From Azadirachta indica (lineage: Eukaryota; Streptophyta; Magnoliopsida; Sapindales; Meliaceae), in assembly GCA_022749755.1 (NCBI GenBank), contig CM040452.1, positions 14,464,350 through 14,528,349 of the forward strand: DNA of 64,000 nucleotides. The letters are read 5' to 3'. Both the position numbers and the translations under genes were made by a program. Under the pieces are notes generated by a model. The model was not told the DNA's origin. It worked only from the letters and a program-made list of their open reading frames with translations, and did not search any database. Positions 37,657 to 48,745 of the stretch are shown piece by piece (position 1 is the first letter of the stretch; the number at the start of each line of letters is the position of its first letter).

Positions 37657-38073
37657 CTACCAACACTGGTCAGTTTCCCATCTCCGGGTCGGGTAAAACC
37701 CGACCCTACCTGAACACCCGTAAGAAACACTTTTCGTACTCCTCCTCCTCCTACTAGCAAACAAAGACATATCGTAAACCGCACGGGCCGCAGGATCCGA
37801 CAGCGTCTCGTATGCGTTGTGGATCTCTATGAAATCCCGTCCATCTCCCGATAAATCGGGATGGTAAACCTTCGCCAGACTCCGATACGCCGTCTTTATC
37901 TCGGTAATAGTCGCCGTCGGGTCGACTCTTAGGACCTCGTACAAACTTCCTCCGGCTGCAGAAGGTCCTCTCTTACTCCTGCCGGCACCAGCAGTATTGG
38001 AAAGAAATCCAATTCGGGGCTGCGGCGAAAAATGAAAGGGTTTGATTGTGGAAACGTTTAGGGTTCCGTACAT
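37657..38073 (-). CDS. J11: J11-type plastid DnaJ protein
   Basis: Intronless CDS of 138 aa with start ATG at 38073; the frame is open upstream but has no earlier ATG. The N-terminus (MYGTLNVSTIKPFHFSPQPR, basic and Ser/Pro-containing) looks like a plastid transit peptide. A J domain follows, about residues 43-108, with SLYEVLRVDPTATITEIKTA, the HPD motif in AKVYHPDLSG, and AYETLSDPAARAVYD. The C-terminus ends RRWETDQCW, a signature I associate with the small chloroplast J11 proteins. J-proteins stimulate the ATPase of Hsp70 partners. Upstream (38.5-39.0 kb) are repeated TTCTAGAA and G-box motifs that suggest stress regulation. Slightly shorter than Arabidopsis J11 (about 160 aa). Confidence 0.9.
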   Translation of the reverse strand: MYGTLNVSTIKPFHFSPQPRIGFLSNTAGAGRSKRGPSAAGGSLYEVLRVDPTATITEIKTAYRSLAKVYHPDLSGDGRDFIEIHNAYETLSDPAARAVYDMSLFASRRRRSTKSVSYGCSGRVGFYPTRRWETDQCW

Positions 38074-38402
38074 TGTGTGGAAGTTGAAGACGAAGGGGTA
38101 GGGATTGAAATATGCGTTTATATCTAGGACAATATTATACGTGATTGGAAGGCACAAATTAAATTAAAAACTGGTGGAACGAAAAACGGTGTGTTGGCGT
38201 TGTCGTTTTGGAAAATCAGGGGCACGCGAATGGGAATGGAATGGCATGGGCCCCCAGCCCCCTGCCCCCTTTATTATTAAATTTCAAGCTTTACCTTTTG
38301 TCTCCCTGGCTGGCTTAGCTAGCTGTGTAATATTGGCCTCAATTATTAATTTCAAATTTTTTTCTTAGTTTCCATAAATCTTCTTAAAAATTTCCAGCTT
38401 TA

Positions 38403-38438
38403 TTTGTTTGTTTGTTTGTTTGTTTGTTTGTTTGTTTA
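38403..38438. repeat. (TTTG)n microsatellite
   Basis: Nine uninterrupted units upstream of the J11 gene. Confidence 0.95.
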
Positions 38439-38531
38439 TTTGGCTAGGAGTGAAGCGGAGCTGGTAATTAGCTTACTTGCAGCCGACATAATAATAAAAA
38501 AAATGGAGTATGAGTAAGGACACCAGAGTTT

Positions 38532-38991
38532 GTCTCGCACGTGCCAAAGTTTCTAGAAGGCGATGAGCAGCATCCCAATCAGTTTGACCTCAACTCAACT
38601 CAACTCAACTCAACGACTAACCTAAACCCCTTGATTTGGTTACCGAGTCCAATTTATGGAATCGATCCAACGGTAGAAAGCAACGGAAAGCGACCATTCA
38701 ACTGATCATGGCCCCCCCCCCACGCCACCCCACCCCCCAACCCAATATTCCATGGAAAGTGAAATGGCTGTTTATGAACCGTAGAGTATTTTAGTGGTTA
38801 CAATTACTTTGGCACGTGTGAGACCTTCTAGAAACCTTTATCAGCCCCGTTCATAAAATATACATGCGGTCCATTGTCTCAAAATGTGCTTGTGTAAAAG
38901 CCTTCTAGAAGACCATTCCTCTTTAATGGGATATTTTTCAATTCATAACATAGCATAATTATAATATTTTATTCTTCAAAGGCTTCTAGAA
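38532..38991. promoter_or_regulatory. Paired G-box/TTCTAGAA (heat-element-like) cluster upstream of J11
   Basis: TTCTAGAA, the core of an inverted heat shock element, occurs at 38551-38558, 38826-38833, 38903-38910 and 38984-38991. The first two each follow a CACGTG G-box (38538-38543 and 38813-38818) with exactly 7 nt between. The G-box blocks are a 19-bp inverted repeat (38532-38550 and 38806-38824) with one mismatch. Motifs are seen; regulation of the J11 gene 465-920 bp away is inferred. Confidence 0.5.
38591..38614. repeat. (CAACT)n pentamer repeat
   Basis: Almost five units. Its complement motif, (GTTGA)n, recurs at 41686-41712. Confidence 0.9.
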
Positions 38992-39737
38992 TACCGAATT
39001 ACTATTATTTTGGTCAATTTTCTGTATGCATGAAACATAATTTAATTTTCAAAGAAATCACAATATTTAATTATCAAATATGATAAAAAAAAATGGTAAA
39101 TTACAAGTTTATTGTTATAATTTATTAATTTAAGCGGGTTTATATGTAATCTTGCATTGTGTTTAAGCGATACAAAATTCATCTCTCTCGCTCAAGCTCT
39201 CACAAATATTATTTACGTGTGAAGGTTAAAAGTAAAAATTATTTTATCTAGACACAAAAATTTACTCCTTAAAATTAGAAGATAATTAAGTTTTTAAGAA
39301 ACTCAACACATGTATTATTTATTATTATATAAGATTTATTTATATAAATACAAAATTGAAGTAAAACATATATATCAATAAATGGATGTAAATAGTAATT
39401 AGCAATTATATCAAATTATCAATAGAGAGTAATGAAATCAAGCAGCGGCGATAGTGGTAATTAAGAAAAGAGAGAAAATAAGACAAGATTGAGAGTTTTG
39501 CTTTTTATGTGTTTAGTGAATTGGACCCCATTAATTAATCGATTAAACTTTATATGTTGCAATCAATTAGCAATTGATTAAGCCAATTTCTTTTTTTTTT
39601 TTTTACATACATATATTTGAAAATTAGAAAGATAGTAATGGTTTTTCGTAGGGCTAGCATTAGAGAATTGAAAGTAATGTTCCACCACAAACTTCCACTT
39701 TTTAATTAATATTATTTTTTAGAAAGAAAAAAAAAAT

Positions 39738-39740
<3 letters not shown>

Positions 39741-39768
<28 letters not shown>

Positions 39769-39783
39769 AAGACGAAGAAGAAG
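39741..39783. repeat. (GAA)n microsatellite
   Basis: About fourteen GAA units with one GAC interruption. Confidence 0.95.
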
Positions 39784-39890
39784 CATGCACGATCGGATTT
39801 CCGTTGATATACACACATATATCCATCAATGAATTGGATAAACCACTTGTGAAAATCATGATTGATTAATGAATTAGACATTTGAGTGCA

Positions 39891-39915
39891 ATATATATAT
39901 ATATATATATATATA
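39891..39915. repeat. (AT)n microsatellite
   Basis: Uninterrupted AT run of about 12 units. Confidence 0.95.
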
Positions 39916-40401
39916 ATATGGTTGAAATGAAATTAACGATATGTTAATCAATATTTAAGAGTCAACATTTGAGTGCTCGGTTCTATCACGACAGTACTGG
40001 AAGGCGTGCTGCACATTATATTATATAATATGTCATGTTTTTTAGACTTAAGAAAGACTCTTTGTATTAATCTAATCTAATCTAATCTAATTTTAAGAAT
40101 AATTATAATCTTAATTTGAGGTATTTGTGTGAATATATACATGTATTATTCTCGTTAAAAGCAAGCTTACTTTAATAGTTATTTTCTAATTATATTAATT
40201 AATGTTCTTACCGATAACATTTCTTTCTTTTTTAAACTTAATTTTGATTTTTGCTTCGCCGTAAAAAATGAAGATTGAAAAGGATATGAGAAGTACACGT
40301 AGTAAAATGCATGATCAAAGTTCAACATCAAAATTGATATATCTAAATTATTGGTCAATTTGTATGTTAGGTTTTTGTTCTATCATACACCTAACACAGT
40401 G

Positions 40402-40424
40402 CATATATATATATATATATATAT
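40402..40424. repeat. (AT)n microsatellite
   Basis: Uninterrupted AT run of about 11 units. Confidence 0.95.
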
Positions 40425-41099
40425 TGTCATCAGTAATTTGCTAATTATAAAGTATATATTAATTTGTCAATTTGAAGGTAATACCCACCTGAAGATGACA
40501 AACCCTAATTCGTTCGTATATACATCTCTTTTCCGATATCCCACCCGGGTAGAGCGAGCTAGCTAGCTAGCCAAATTTGCTTTAGGCCAATCGATCCCTC
40601 CTCATGCATGCACCTACATACCTACCTAGCTAGGTACGAATATATCAAAATTAATTATATATATTTATAATTGATCCCATGTTGTGGCTATCCCTGCTTA
40701 GCTGTTAGGGTTGGTTGGAATATTAGGAAACCTATTATGTATAATAATAACGCAAGTTCCTTTTTTTTTTTTTTTTGGAAATAATTAATTACATGATGAT
40801 GCTGCATAGAACTACAGCTATATATTCCATTCATCGATTTGCTAACTTGTAATCTACAAATCAAAATGAACAGAAAATTAAGCGACAAGAATAAAGTTTT
40901 GGATCATTTATGTCCATTGTTGACAGCTGATCATCATCATCATCATCATCAGAGAAAACAATAAAATAATTTCTTTTAAGTAATGTGATGCAATGACGGT
41001 TGAATAGTATCTTTCCAACTGTTTCCCAGCTGAAAACAGCAGAAGAAAACTGGCTAGCTAGTTGACAAACAAATTAATGGACCGATGCATACTGCATGG

Positions 41100-41159
<60 letters not shown>

Positions 41160-41160
41160 G
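41100..41160. repeat. Compound (GT)n(AT)n microsatellite
   Basis: A GT run passes into an AT run with one AAAT interruption. Confidence 0.9.
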
Positions 41161-41685
41161 TATATAGTCTTTGAAAAGGTGTGAAATTGAGTACAAACAT
41201 GCATTTAGGGATATATGTTACTCCGGAGATTAAACAATTGTCTGGTTCTGTTCAAATTAGGTTTAGTTAATTTGCAAATGCATGCATATTATATGTCGTC
41301 ACCTTCGATGAATTTAGATAGAATGACTAGGTTAATTCTTTCAATGAGCCTGCAGAAATTAAACTGACAGATAAGACAGCAGCAAAGTTTTTTTCTGATG
41401 TTGCAAGCTGACGCATTCTTACCGGTCATATATATACATATCTGATGGTACTGTAAATGGGATTAATACTATTAAACTTATAGAGTAGAAAAATTAAATT
41501 GGAAATTAATGGGTACAAACTATACAATTAATTAATGCTTTAAATTGGTATGTAAAATAAGGTACGCGTATATTATATATGTAGTTATGCGGAATAATAA
41601 TGTGTGGTAATGTACACATCATCACAGAAATGATGCCCTACCTTATAATTAATTAGTATTGATATGATACCTTACGAGTTGATGA

Positions 41686-41712
41686 GTTGAGTTGAGTTGA
41701 GTTGAGTTGAGT
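41686..41712. repeat. (GTTGA)n pentamer repeat
   Basis: Five units, the reverse complement of the (CAACT)n repeat at 38591-38614 in another phase. Confidence 0.9.
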
Positions 41713-41748
41713 CTAGATCAGTTAAGTTTGGTACTCGTGGGATAATGG

Positions 41749-41790
<42 letters not shown>

Positions 41791-41792
41791 AT
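41749..41792. repeat. Compound (AT)n(GT)n microsatellite
   Basis: About ten AT units followed by about eleven GT units. Confidence 0.95.
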
Positions 41793-42310
41793 AAATCATA
41801 AATGGGATATATCTTTAATTATTAATACATATGTAAGACAGGACAGGATGGGATGAGATGGGATAGGAGTTGTCCAAGTTCCTTTCATCTTTAATCTTAA
41901 GAGCCCCTTTTCTTTTTCTTTTCTGTTTTGCTTGGCATGTTCTCCTCTGATCTGAACCATTGCCTTTTCTTTTTCTTTGCAGGTGTCGACTTTCTCAAAA
42001 GTGGGATGTTAATTGTTAATAATTTTATGTTTTCTTTTTCTTGATTTGTGGGTACGTTTTGTTTTGCTTCTTTAACTTGCAACCTTTTTTGTCAGCCAGC
42101 CCATTGGGTGATTGCTTCCAACTACAGCTTTTTCTTAACGAGCTTCAATTTTGGCCCATAAAGTTGTATACTCCCAAAAGTCCAAACCAATCAAATCCAA
42201 GAACACATTTTGGGTTGGATTTACAATTTAAATTTACTTTTGAGTTCAATTGCGTGAATTGGGTTAAATATATTTTAATAATTTTACTCTTTAGAATAAA
42301 ATATAATTAT

Positions 42311-43218
42311 GAGATAATGTGTTTTGCCCCTCAATTTTGGGAAAAGGGAAAGATCCATGAGTTTTCTGCCAATCTTCCATACTTCCTAACTTTTGAAAAA
42401 ATATTGATACACTCTCTCAAACATTATTATAAACACTATTTTGAACATAAATTAATTATTTTATCTTTTAATTTTTAAAAAATATATAAAATAATTCAAT
42501 TATTCTTATTTTTATTTTATAATAACTAATATAATTTTATTATAATATTTAAATTTAAAAATTATAATAATATTTTGATTTCTAATTATTTTTTTAAATT
42601 TGTTATTAATTTTTTAGTAACATTAATTATACATATTTTCAAAAATTAATCATTTATTAAAATAGGATATTCAAAAAATTATTTATAATTAATATTGTCA
42701 AAACTCATTATCAATTTTCTACAATACTAATAATAAAAAAAAAAATTATTATGAAATTTTTACAACTAAATAAAAAATTTCTTATAGCAAATTTTATATT
42801 GTAAAAAATTTTACAATTAATGTTGTTAAAATTTGCTTACAATTAATGTTGTAAAAATCAACAATTAGGAAGATTTTTAACAATATTAATTATACATATT
42901 TTTTAAAATTGATTATTTTATTAGTTAATAGAAAAATAATTAAGAATTAAAATATTATTATAATTTTTAAGTTTAAATATTATAATAAAATTATATTAGT
43001 TATTACAAAGTAAATAAGGATAATTGAATTATGTTATATACTTTTTAATAGTTGAGAAATAAAATAATCAATTTATGTTCAAAATAATATCTAAAATAAC
43101 ATTTTAGAGGATATCTCAATATTTCTTTAAGAGTCAGAAAACATTTTGGACTGACCGAAAACTCAAGGGATATTTCCTCTTTTTCTCAAAAGGTGAGGGG
43201 AGCAAAACACATTATCCC
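42311..43218. mobile_element. Non-autonomous Mutator-like element with perfect 9-bp TSD
   Basis: A 908-bp element whose ends are inverted repeats. The left end is GAGATAATGTGTTTTGCCCC. The right end read backwards is GGGATAATGTGTTTTGCTCC. Pairing continues over about 300-400 bp per arm, including TTTTGAACATAAATTAATTA versus its near-copy, and ATAACTAATATAATTTTATT. The 9-bp word TATAATTAT lies directly outside both ends (42302-42310 and 43219-43227). Long TIRs plus a 9-bp duplication are the accepted signature of Mutator-like elements. No transposase frame is present. Confidence 0.85.
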
Positions 43219-43643
43219 TATAATTATTGATTGTTTATATTTTAATTCAGAGTCCCAAAAGTTCAACTTGAACTCTAGCCTTGCGTGCAATCCAATCCAA
43301 TCTAAGTCTTAAAAATACATGCAATCAAAAAATTGTCACTTTCTTTTCTAATTGTTACCCTATATTTATATTATATTATTTTATTTATTGATTAAATGCT
43401 TGAAATTAATGTATCCAAACAACAATTAATTTAATATACTAATATCTATTTGTTCGTAGTTAAACTTATCAACTAAATGTTGTACAAATTAATATCTATG
43501 TAAACGAATGAAAAAATATATTGAATATATATATATATATATCCTGTAAAAACAAAACAAGCGAACCCCACTTTATATACTTCTAGTTTGTACTATTAGT
43601 TAAAGCACATTAATTGCACATGATTTCTTGCTTGCTTCTACAA

Positions 43644-43690
<47 letters not shown>
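43644..43690. repeat. (AT)n microsatellite
   Basis: About 23 uninterrupted units, the longest simple repeat in the window. Confidence 0.95.
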
Positions 43691-43695
<5 letters not shown>

Positions 43696-44120
43696 TCTTC
43701 TTTCATAATCGAATCGAATGTATTGGTCTCCACCCGTCATACTTCCTTACATTAAAAAATAAATAAATAATTTGTAATGATTGGTGAATTTTACATTGCA
43801 TTATACCCAACAAAATATAATTAATATATACAAATATTACAATTCTAATATTTCACGTTACACATATCACATATCACGAAAATGCCAAGGAATTTTAATA
43901 AGCATACGTATACATCATCAACAAAACAGCAAAGAATGAGTTATTGAAGAAAACATCGTGTTACAAGTCAAGTCAAGCCAAGCCGAGCCAAAATCAATCA
44001 TGCAATGAAATCATATGAAAAATAAATATTTTTCTTAGTTGGAATGAGTTGGTTGAATCGCAATTAATTAAATGTTGTTGATAATGATATTAATTCCAAC
44101 TAGGATCCTACCTGTTTCTG

Positions 44121-44237
44121 ACGTGGCTACACGTGTATTCCCTGGCCTCTCTTTTACATCTTCAATTTTCAACCATTACTCTATGTTTATTTCATAAGTT
44201 GACTTCAATTTCAATTTCCGCGTCATTCCCACGTGTG
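44121..44237 (+). promoter_or_regulatory. ABRE/G-box cluster upstream of RFS1
   Basis: ACGTGGC at 44121-44127, ACACGTGT at about 44129-44136 and CCACGTGTG at 44229-44237 lie 0.85-0.97 kb before the RFS1 ATG. These ACGT-core sites match ABA/drought response elements. Raffinose-family genes are often induced by drought, cold and ABA, so the placement makes sense. Function is inferred. Confidence 0.45.
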
Positions 44238-44945
44238 TGTGTGTGTGTGTGTGAGTTTCCTCAAGGTACTTAATCTATTAAGCATGATATTTTTAACATT
44301 ATTACAATTAGTTACATTTAATTTCATCTAGATACTTAATATAGCAACTATTATTTTAACTCAAAAACTCAATACTAAGTGTAATAACTGTATCAACAAC
44401 ACCAAAGCTAAAAAAGAAAAAGAAAGATCATAGCTATAAACTATAAAGACTAGGAATCAACAAATTTTCCCCTAGTCCTTTTATCTCGAAAGGTAGTTGG
44501 CCGACAATAAATGTTAAAATTTATTAAAATTTCGTCCTTATTATATTCATGGACAAATAGGTGGTGGCCCATCTTTTCGAATCAACGGTCGTGTTGTTTC
44601 ATGATTAGTAGGTAAATAATTCACATCCATGCATGATCGTGATCTGGTCCCTGCCTGCTCCTAAAGCACTGTAATCAGCGTTAACCTTTTCGACAAATCA
44701 TGGAGGTAGGTAGCTTAGCTCGCGCAATATTATTACGATTGTTATGTAGTTAAAAGTCAGAAAAAGTGACACGATAAGTCGGTTGATTCCCGCCATGCAT
44801 GAGATATTTTTGCCCACGAAAACCGAGGATTGAAGGACTCATCAAGTATTTGCCCTCCTTTCACGCAGTCCCTAGATTGCAATTTATGCATTTTCCAACT
44901 CCTGACATTGTTAAATTCTTTCATCTGCTTCATGTCTTCCCTTAC

Positions 44946-44953
44946 TATAAATA
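44946..44953 (+). promoter_or_regulatory. TATA box of RFS1
   Basis: TATAAATA, 140 bp before the ATG, followed by a short pyrimidine-rich leader. This is the best TATA match in the upstream 300 bp. Confidence 0.6.
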
Positions 44954-45085
44954 CCCCACATATCCTTTCCCTCTTCGTGTCTCAACCATCATTGTTATCC
45001 TCTCTGTTACTGTTGTTTGTGTTTTTGCGTTATTTTTCGTTGTTGTTTTTTCTGTTCTTTGGTAGCTAAGAACTAAAGGTTGAAG

Positions 45086-48000
45086 ATGACGGTGGGTGCG
45101 GGGATTAGTGTGAGTGATGGGAACTTGATGATTAAGGGGAGCTGCGTCTTGACCAATGTTAAAGATAATATTGTGGTAACGCCGGCGGCTGGCGGTGCAT
45201 TGATCGATGGGGCTTTCATTGGTGTTACTTCCGATCAAATGGGAAGCCGCAGGGTTTTTCCTGTCGGGAAACTTGAGTATGTTTCAACTTTTCCTTTTCC
45301 TTCTCTTCTTCTGTCATCTTCCACTTTGTTCCTTTTGTTTCGTCTCTGTTTCTTTTATTCGGTTGTTGACAATGGAAGGAAAACAGAAGGAATGTCGTTG
45401 TGGTTCTTATGCTGTGCTATGCTCTTTCTTATATGAGGTTCTCCCGTCCTATGGGGTTGTTTTAATTTCCCGGGTCCTTTTGTTTTGTTTTTGATTGTTG
45501 AGAAAATTGGAAGAATGAGAATGTATCAAGTTATCCAAAGAAGTTGATTTCGAATTATTTATAGAATTCCTTGGATTGATTTTTTGATTTGATGATGTGT
45601 GATGAATCACATCTAGAATGCGGGCAAAGATTAAAATTTGATGTATTGTAATTACAATTGCAATAAATCTGGTTACTTTGCAGGGGATTGCGATTCATGT
45701 GCGTTTTTCGGTTCAAAATGTGGTGGATGACACAAAGAATGGGAAATTGTGGCCAAGATATTCCCTTTGAGACCCAGTTTTTGGTTGTTGAAGCTCGCGA
45801 AGGGTCTCATTTTGATGAGGGAAGCCAATATGGAGATGAACAATCTGCGTTGTATGCCGTGTTCTTGCCAATCCTTGAAGGAGATTTCAGGGCAGTTCTT
45901 CAAGGGAATGAAATGAATGAGCTGGAGATTTGTTTGGAGAGTGGTATGCTGTTATAATAATCATTGATTTACATTGCTTGATGATTTTAAGGGTTATTTT
46001 TGTGCTTTTGTTACTGAATTTCTGGGAATTGTTCTTGTATTATTGCAGGAGATCCCGCTGTTGATGAATTTGAGGGGAGTCATATGGTTTTTGTGGCAGC
46101 TGGATCTGACCCGTTTGATGTAATCACCAATGCAGTGAAGTAAGTTTTCACGCGTCAAAATTTAGTACTTTCAATTTTATATGGGAACTACTTGAACTAT
46201 GATTCAACATCTTCTCACGATCGCAGATCAAAGAGACTAGTTATTCTTCTGCATCCACTTTCCTATTTTAGATTATCTATTGAAAATTGACAAATTTGTA
46301 TTTCAATTTATAAACAGGACTGTTGAGAGACATCTCCAGACATTTTCCCATCGTGAGAGAAAGAAGGTTACTTGTCTTTTCCTCTGTTCTGAATTGGATT
46401 TACCAATTTGCATAATTTTAATGCCATGATGCTTTGTGATTCAGATGCCAGACGTGTTGAACTGGTTTGGGTGGTGTACATGGGACGCTTTCTACACTGA
46501 TGTTACAGCTGTAGGTGTGAAGCAAGGATTGGAGAGGTACTGCTCTTTTCAATTTGGGTGCCTTTTGAATCATGAATTCTACCATAATCAAGGTGCTGAC
46601 TAACAATTCTTGCAGCTTTGAGAAAGGTGGAGTTCCTCCAAAGTTTGTTATAATTGATGATGGCTGGCAATCAGTTGCTATGGATCCCACCGGTTTGGAA
46701 TTCAAAGCTGATAACACAGCCAAGTAAGCATTTAAATCAGAATTTCTTTTAGCCTTTATATAATGTTTCCTTTCATTGGCTAACAATCATTTTCATATTG
46801 CCTGTTCTTTTCCTTCAGCTTTGCAAACAGGTTGACACATATCAAAGAGAACCACAAATTTCAGAAAAATGGCAGAGAGGGTCACAGAGTAGAGGATCCT
46901 GCTTTAGGGCTGCGCCACATTGTCACAGAAATAAAAGAAAAACATGATTTGAAGTATGTATATGTATGGCATGCAATAACAGGTTACTGGGGTGGTGTTA
47001 GACCTGGAGTTGCTGGAATGGAACACTATGAATCAAAGATGCAATACCCTGTTTCATCCCCTGGGGTTCAGTCTAATGAGCCTTGTGATGCTTTGAACAG
47101 CATTACAAAGAACGGGCTTGGCCTTGTGAATCCAGAGAAAGTTTTCTATTTTTATAATGAACTTCACTCGTACCTTGCATCAGCTGGTATTGACGGAGTC
47201 AAAGTTGATGTTCAGAACATACTTGAAACCCTTGGGGCTGGCCATGGTGGAAGAGTTGAAATTGCTAGAAAATACCACCAGGCATTAGAAGCCTCCATTG
47301 CTAGGAACTTCCGCAACAATGATATTATTTGTTGTATGAGTCACAATACTGATGGTCTGTACAGGTAATTATTTGATCATATCTAGATCTTCGTGGTGAG
47401 ACTCTTAAGATTTATGAACAGTTACGACATTAAATTCATTTATGCAGTTCAAAGCGTAGCGCTGTTATAAGGGCATCAGATGATTTCTGGCCAAGAGATC
47501 CGGCATCACACACCATTCACATTGCATCAGTAGCTTACAATACTATTTTCCTTGGGGAATTTATGCAGCCAGATTGGGATATGTTTCATGTAAGTTAAAA
47601 ATGTGATTTCTTGGTTTGCTTTGAATTTTAAGAGTTCCTTTTAGTAGTTGGAGGATGACCTTGAAATTGATTCTCATGGCAGAGCTTACACCCAATGGCT
47701 GAATACCATGGTGCAGCTCGTGCAGTGGGAGGATGTGCCATTTATGTCAGGTACAGTTTTTTATGATGATTTCAGACTAGTTCTAGCTCACATTATGCTT
47801 ACCAATACATGGTTTATCATGTCAATGTCTATTGTCTTGCAGTGACAAGCCAGGACAACATGACTTCAACCTACTGAGGAAGCTTGTACTTCCTGACGGT
47901 TCCATATTGAGGGCCAAACTTCCAGGAAGACCTACAAGAGATTGCTTGTTCTCTGATCCCGCCAGAGATGGGAAAAGGTAATGTATTAGAAGTAATCACT

Positions 48001-48745
48001 GATTTTGTTGCTCTTCTATTCAAAACGAGAGTTTCTATTTGCTAATTTGGTTCTTGATGTTGCAGTCTTTTAAAGATATGGAACCTGAATGATTTCACTG
48101 GAGTCATGGGAGTCTTCAACTGCCAGGGAGCTGGGTGGTGTAGGGTCGGAAAGAAGAATCTTATCCATGAGGAACAACCTGGCACAATAACCGGATTTAT
48201 TAGGGCTAAAGACATTGATTATCTGCCAAGAGTTGCTGGTGACAAATGGAGCGGTGATGCTATCATGTATTCCCATCTTGGGGGTATGTTTTGCACATTA
48301 ATATTTCTCATGCTAAATTCACTTGCTTCAGTTTCCTCCTAACAAACTTGTTCTGATGCAATTTACAGGACAGGTAGTTTATCTTCCAAAGAATGCAACC
48401 ATGCCAATTACACTGAAGTCAAGAGAATATGAAGTGTTTACTGTGGTTCCTGTGAAGGAGTTGTCCAATGGGACTACGTTCTCTCCCATTGGTCTAATCA
48501 AGATGTTCAACTCTGGAGGAGCAATTAAGGAGTTGATGTATGGATCTGAGGGAAGCGCAACTGTCAGCATCAAAGTAAGAGGGTGTGGTGTGTTTGGAGC
48601 ATATTCATCAACTCGACCCAAGAGAATTATAGCCAACTCAGAGGAAGTGCAGTTTGAATATGAAGAACAATCTGGTTTGGTCACTCTTACTTTAAGAGTC
48701 CCAGAACAAGAATTGTACCTTTGGAACATGACTATTGAGCTATGA
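45086..48745 (+). CDS. RFS1: Galactinol-sucrose galactosyltransferase 1 / seed imbibition protein (GH36)
   Basis: Twelve exons: 45086-45276, 45684-45943, 46049-46139, 46318-46366, 46445-46536, 46616-46723, 46819-47364, 47448-47589, 47683-47750, 47843-47977, 48066-48283, 48369-48745. Joined 2277 nt, 758 aa, about the length of Arabidopsis RFS1/SIP1. It belongs to glycoside hydrolase family 36; annotated members move galactose from galactinol to sucrose or act as alkaline alpha-galactosidases. Conserved blocks include [20 protein letters not shown], the [12 protein letters not shown] block, VIIDDGWQS, the nucleophile motif GVKVDVQN (Asp 394) and [11 protein letters not shown] (acid/base candidate Asp 457/458). 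No signal peptide is visible, which fits a cytosolic enzyme. Raffinose synthase proper and the SIP/alpha-galactosidase branch cannot be told apart biochemically from sequence alone, but the N-terminus is RFS1/SIP1-like. Confidence 0.93.

Larger units (their letters stand above)
38074..44945. other. Gene-free, microsatellite-rich intergenic region
   Basis: About 7 kb between the J11 and RFS1 genes. It contains the motif cluster at 38532-38991, many simple repeats, a C-rich run at about 38710-38740, and a Mutator-like element at 42311-43218. Its right end is the RFS1 promoter. I found no coding exon with a credible frame, splice pattern or known protein motif, and no tRNA. Confidence 0.65.

Noticed and set aside
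40684..40704. The minus strand reads AGCTAAGCAGGGATAGC, near the miR390 sequence.
   Set aside because: It has two internal mismatches and no matching star strand downstream on that strand; chance similarity is more likely.
40787..40807. TGATGATGCTGCAT at 40794-40807 equals the 3' part of miR172.
   Set aside because: The first seven positions contain five mismatches to miR172 and no complementary star arm is visible nearby.
42041..42478. 145-codon open frame on the plus strand.
   Set aside because: It begins in ordinary intergenic sequence and runs into the arm of the Mutator-like element; composition is AT-driven and no domain is recognisable.
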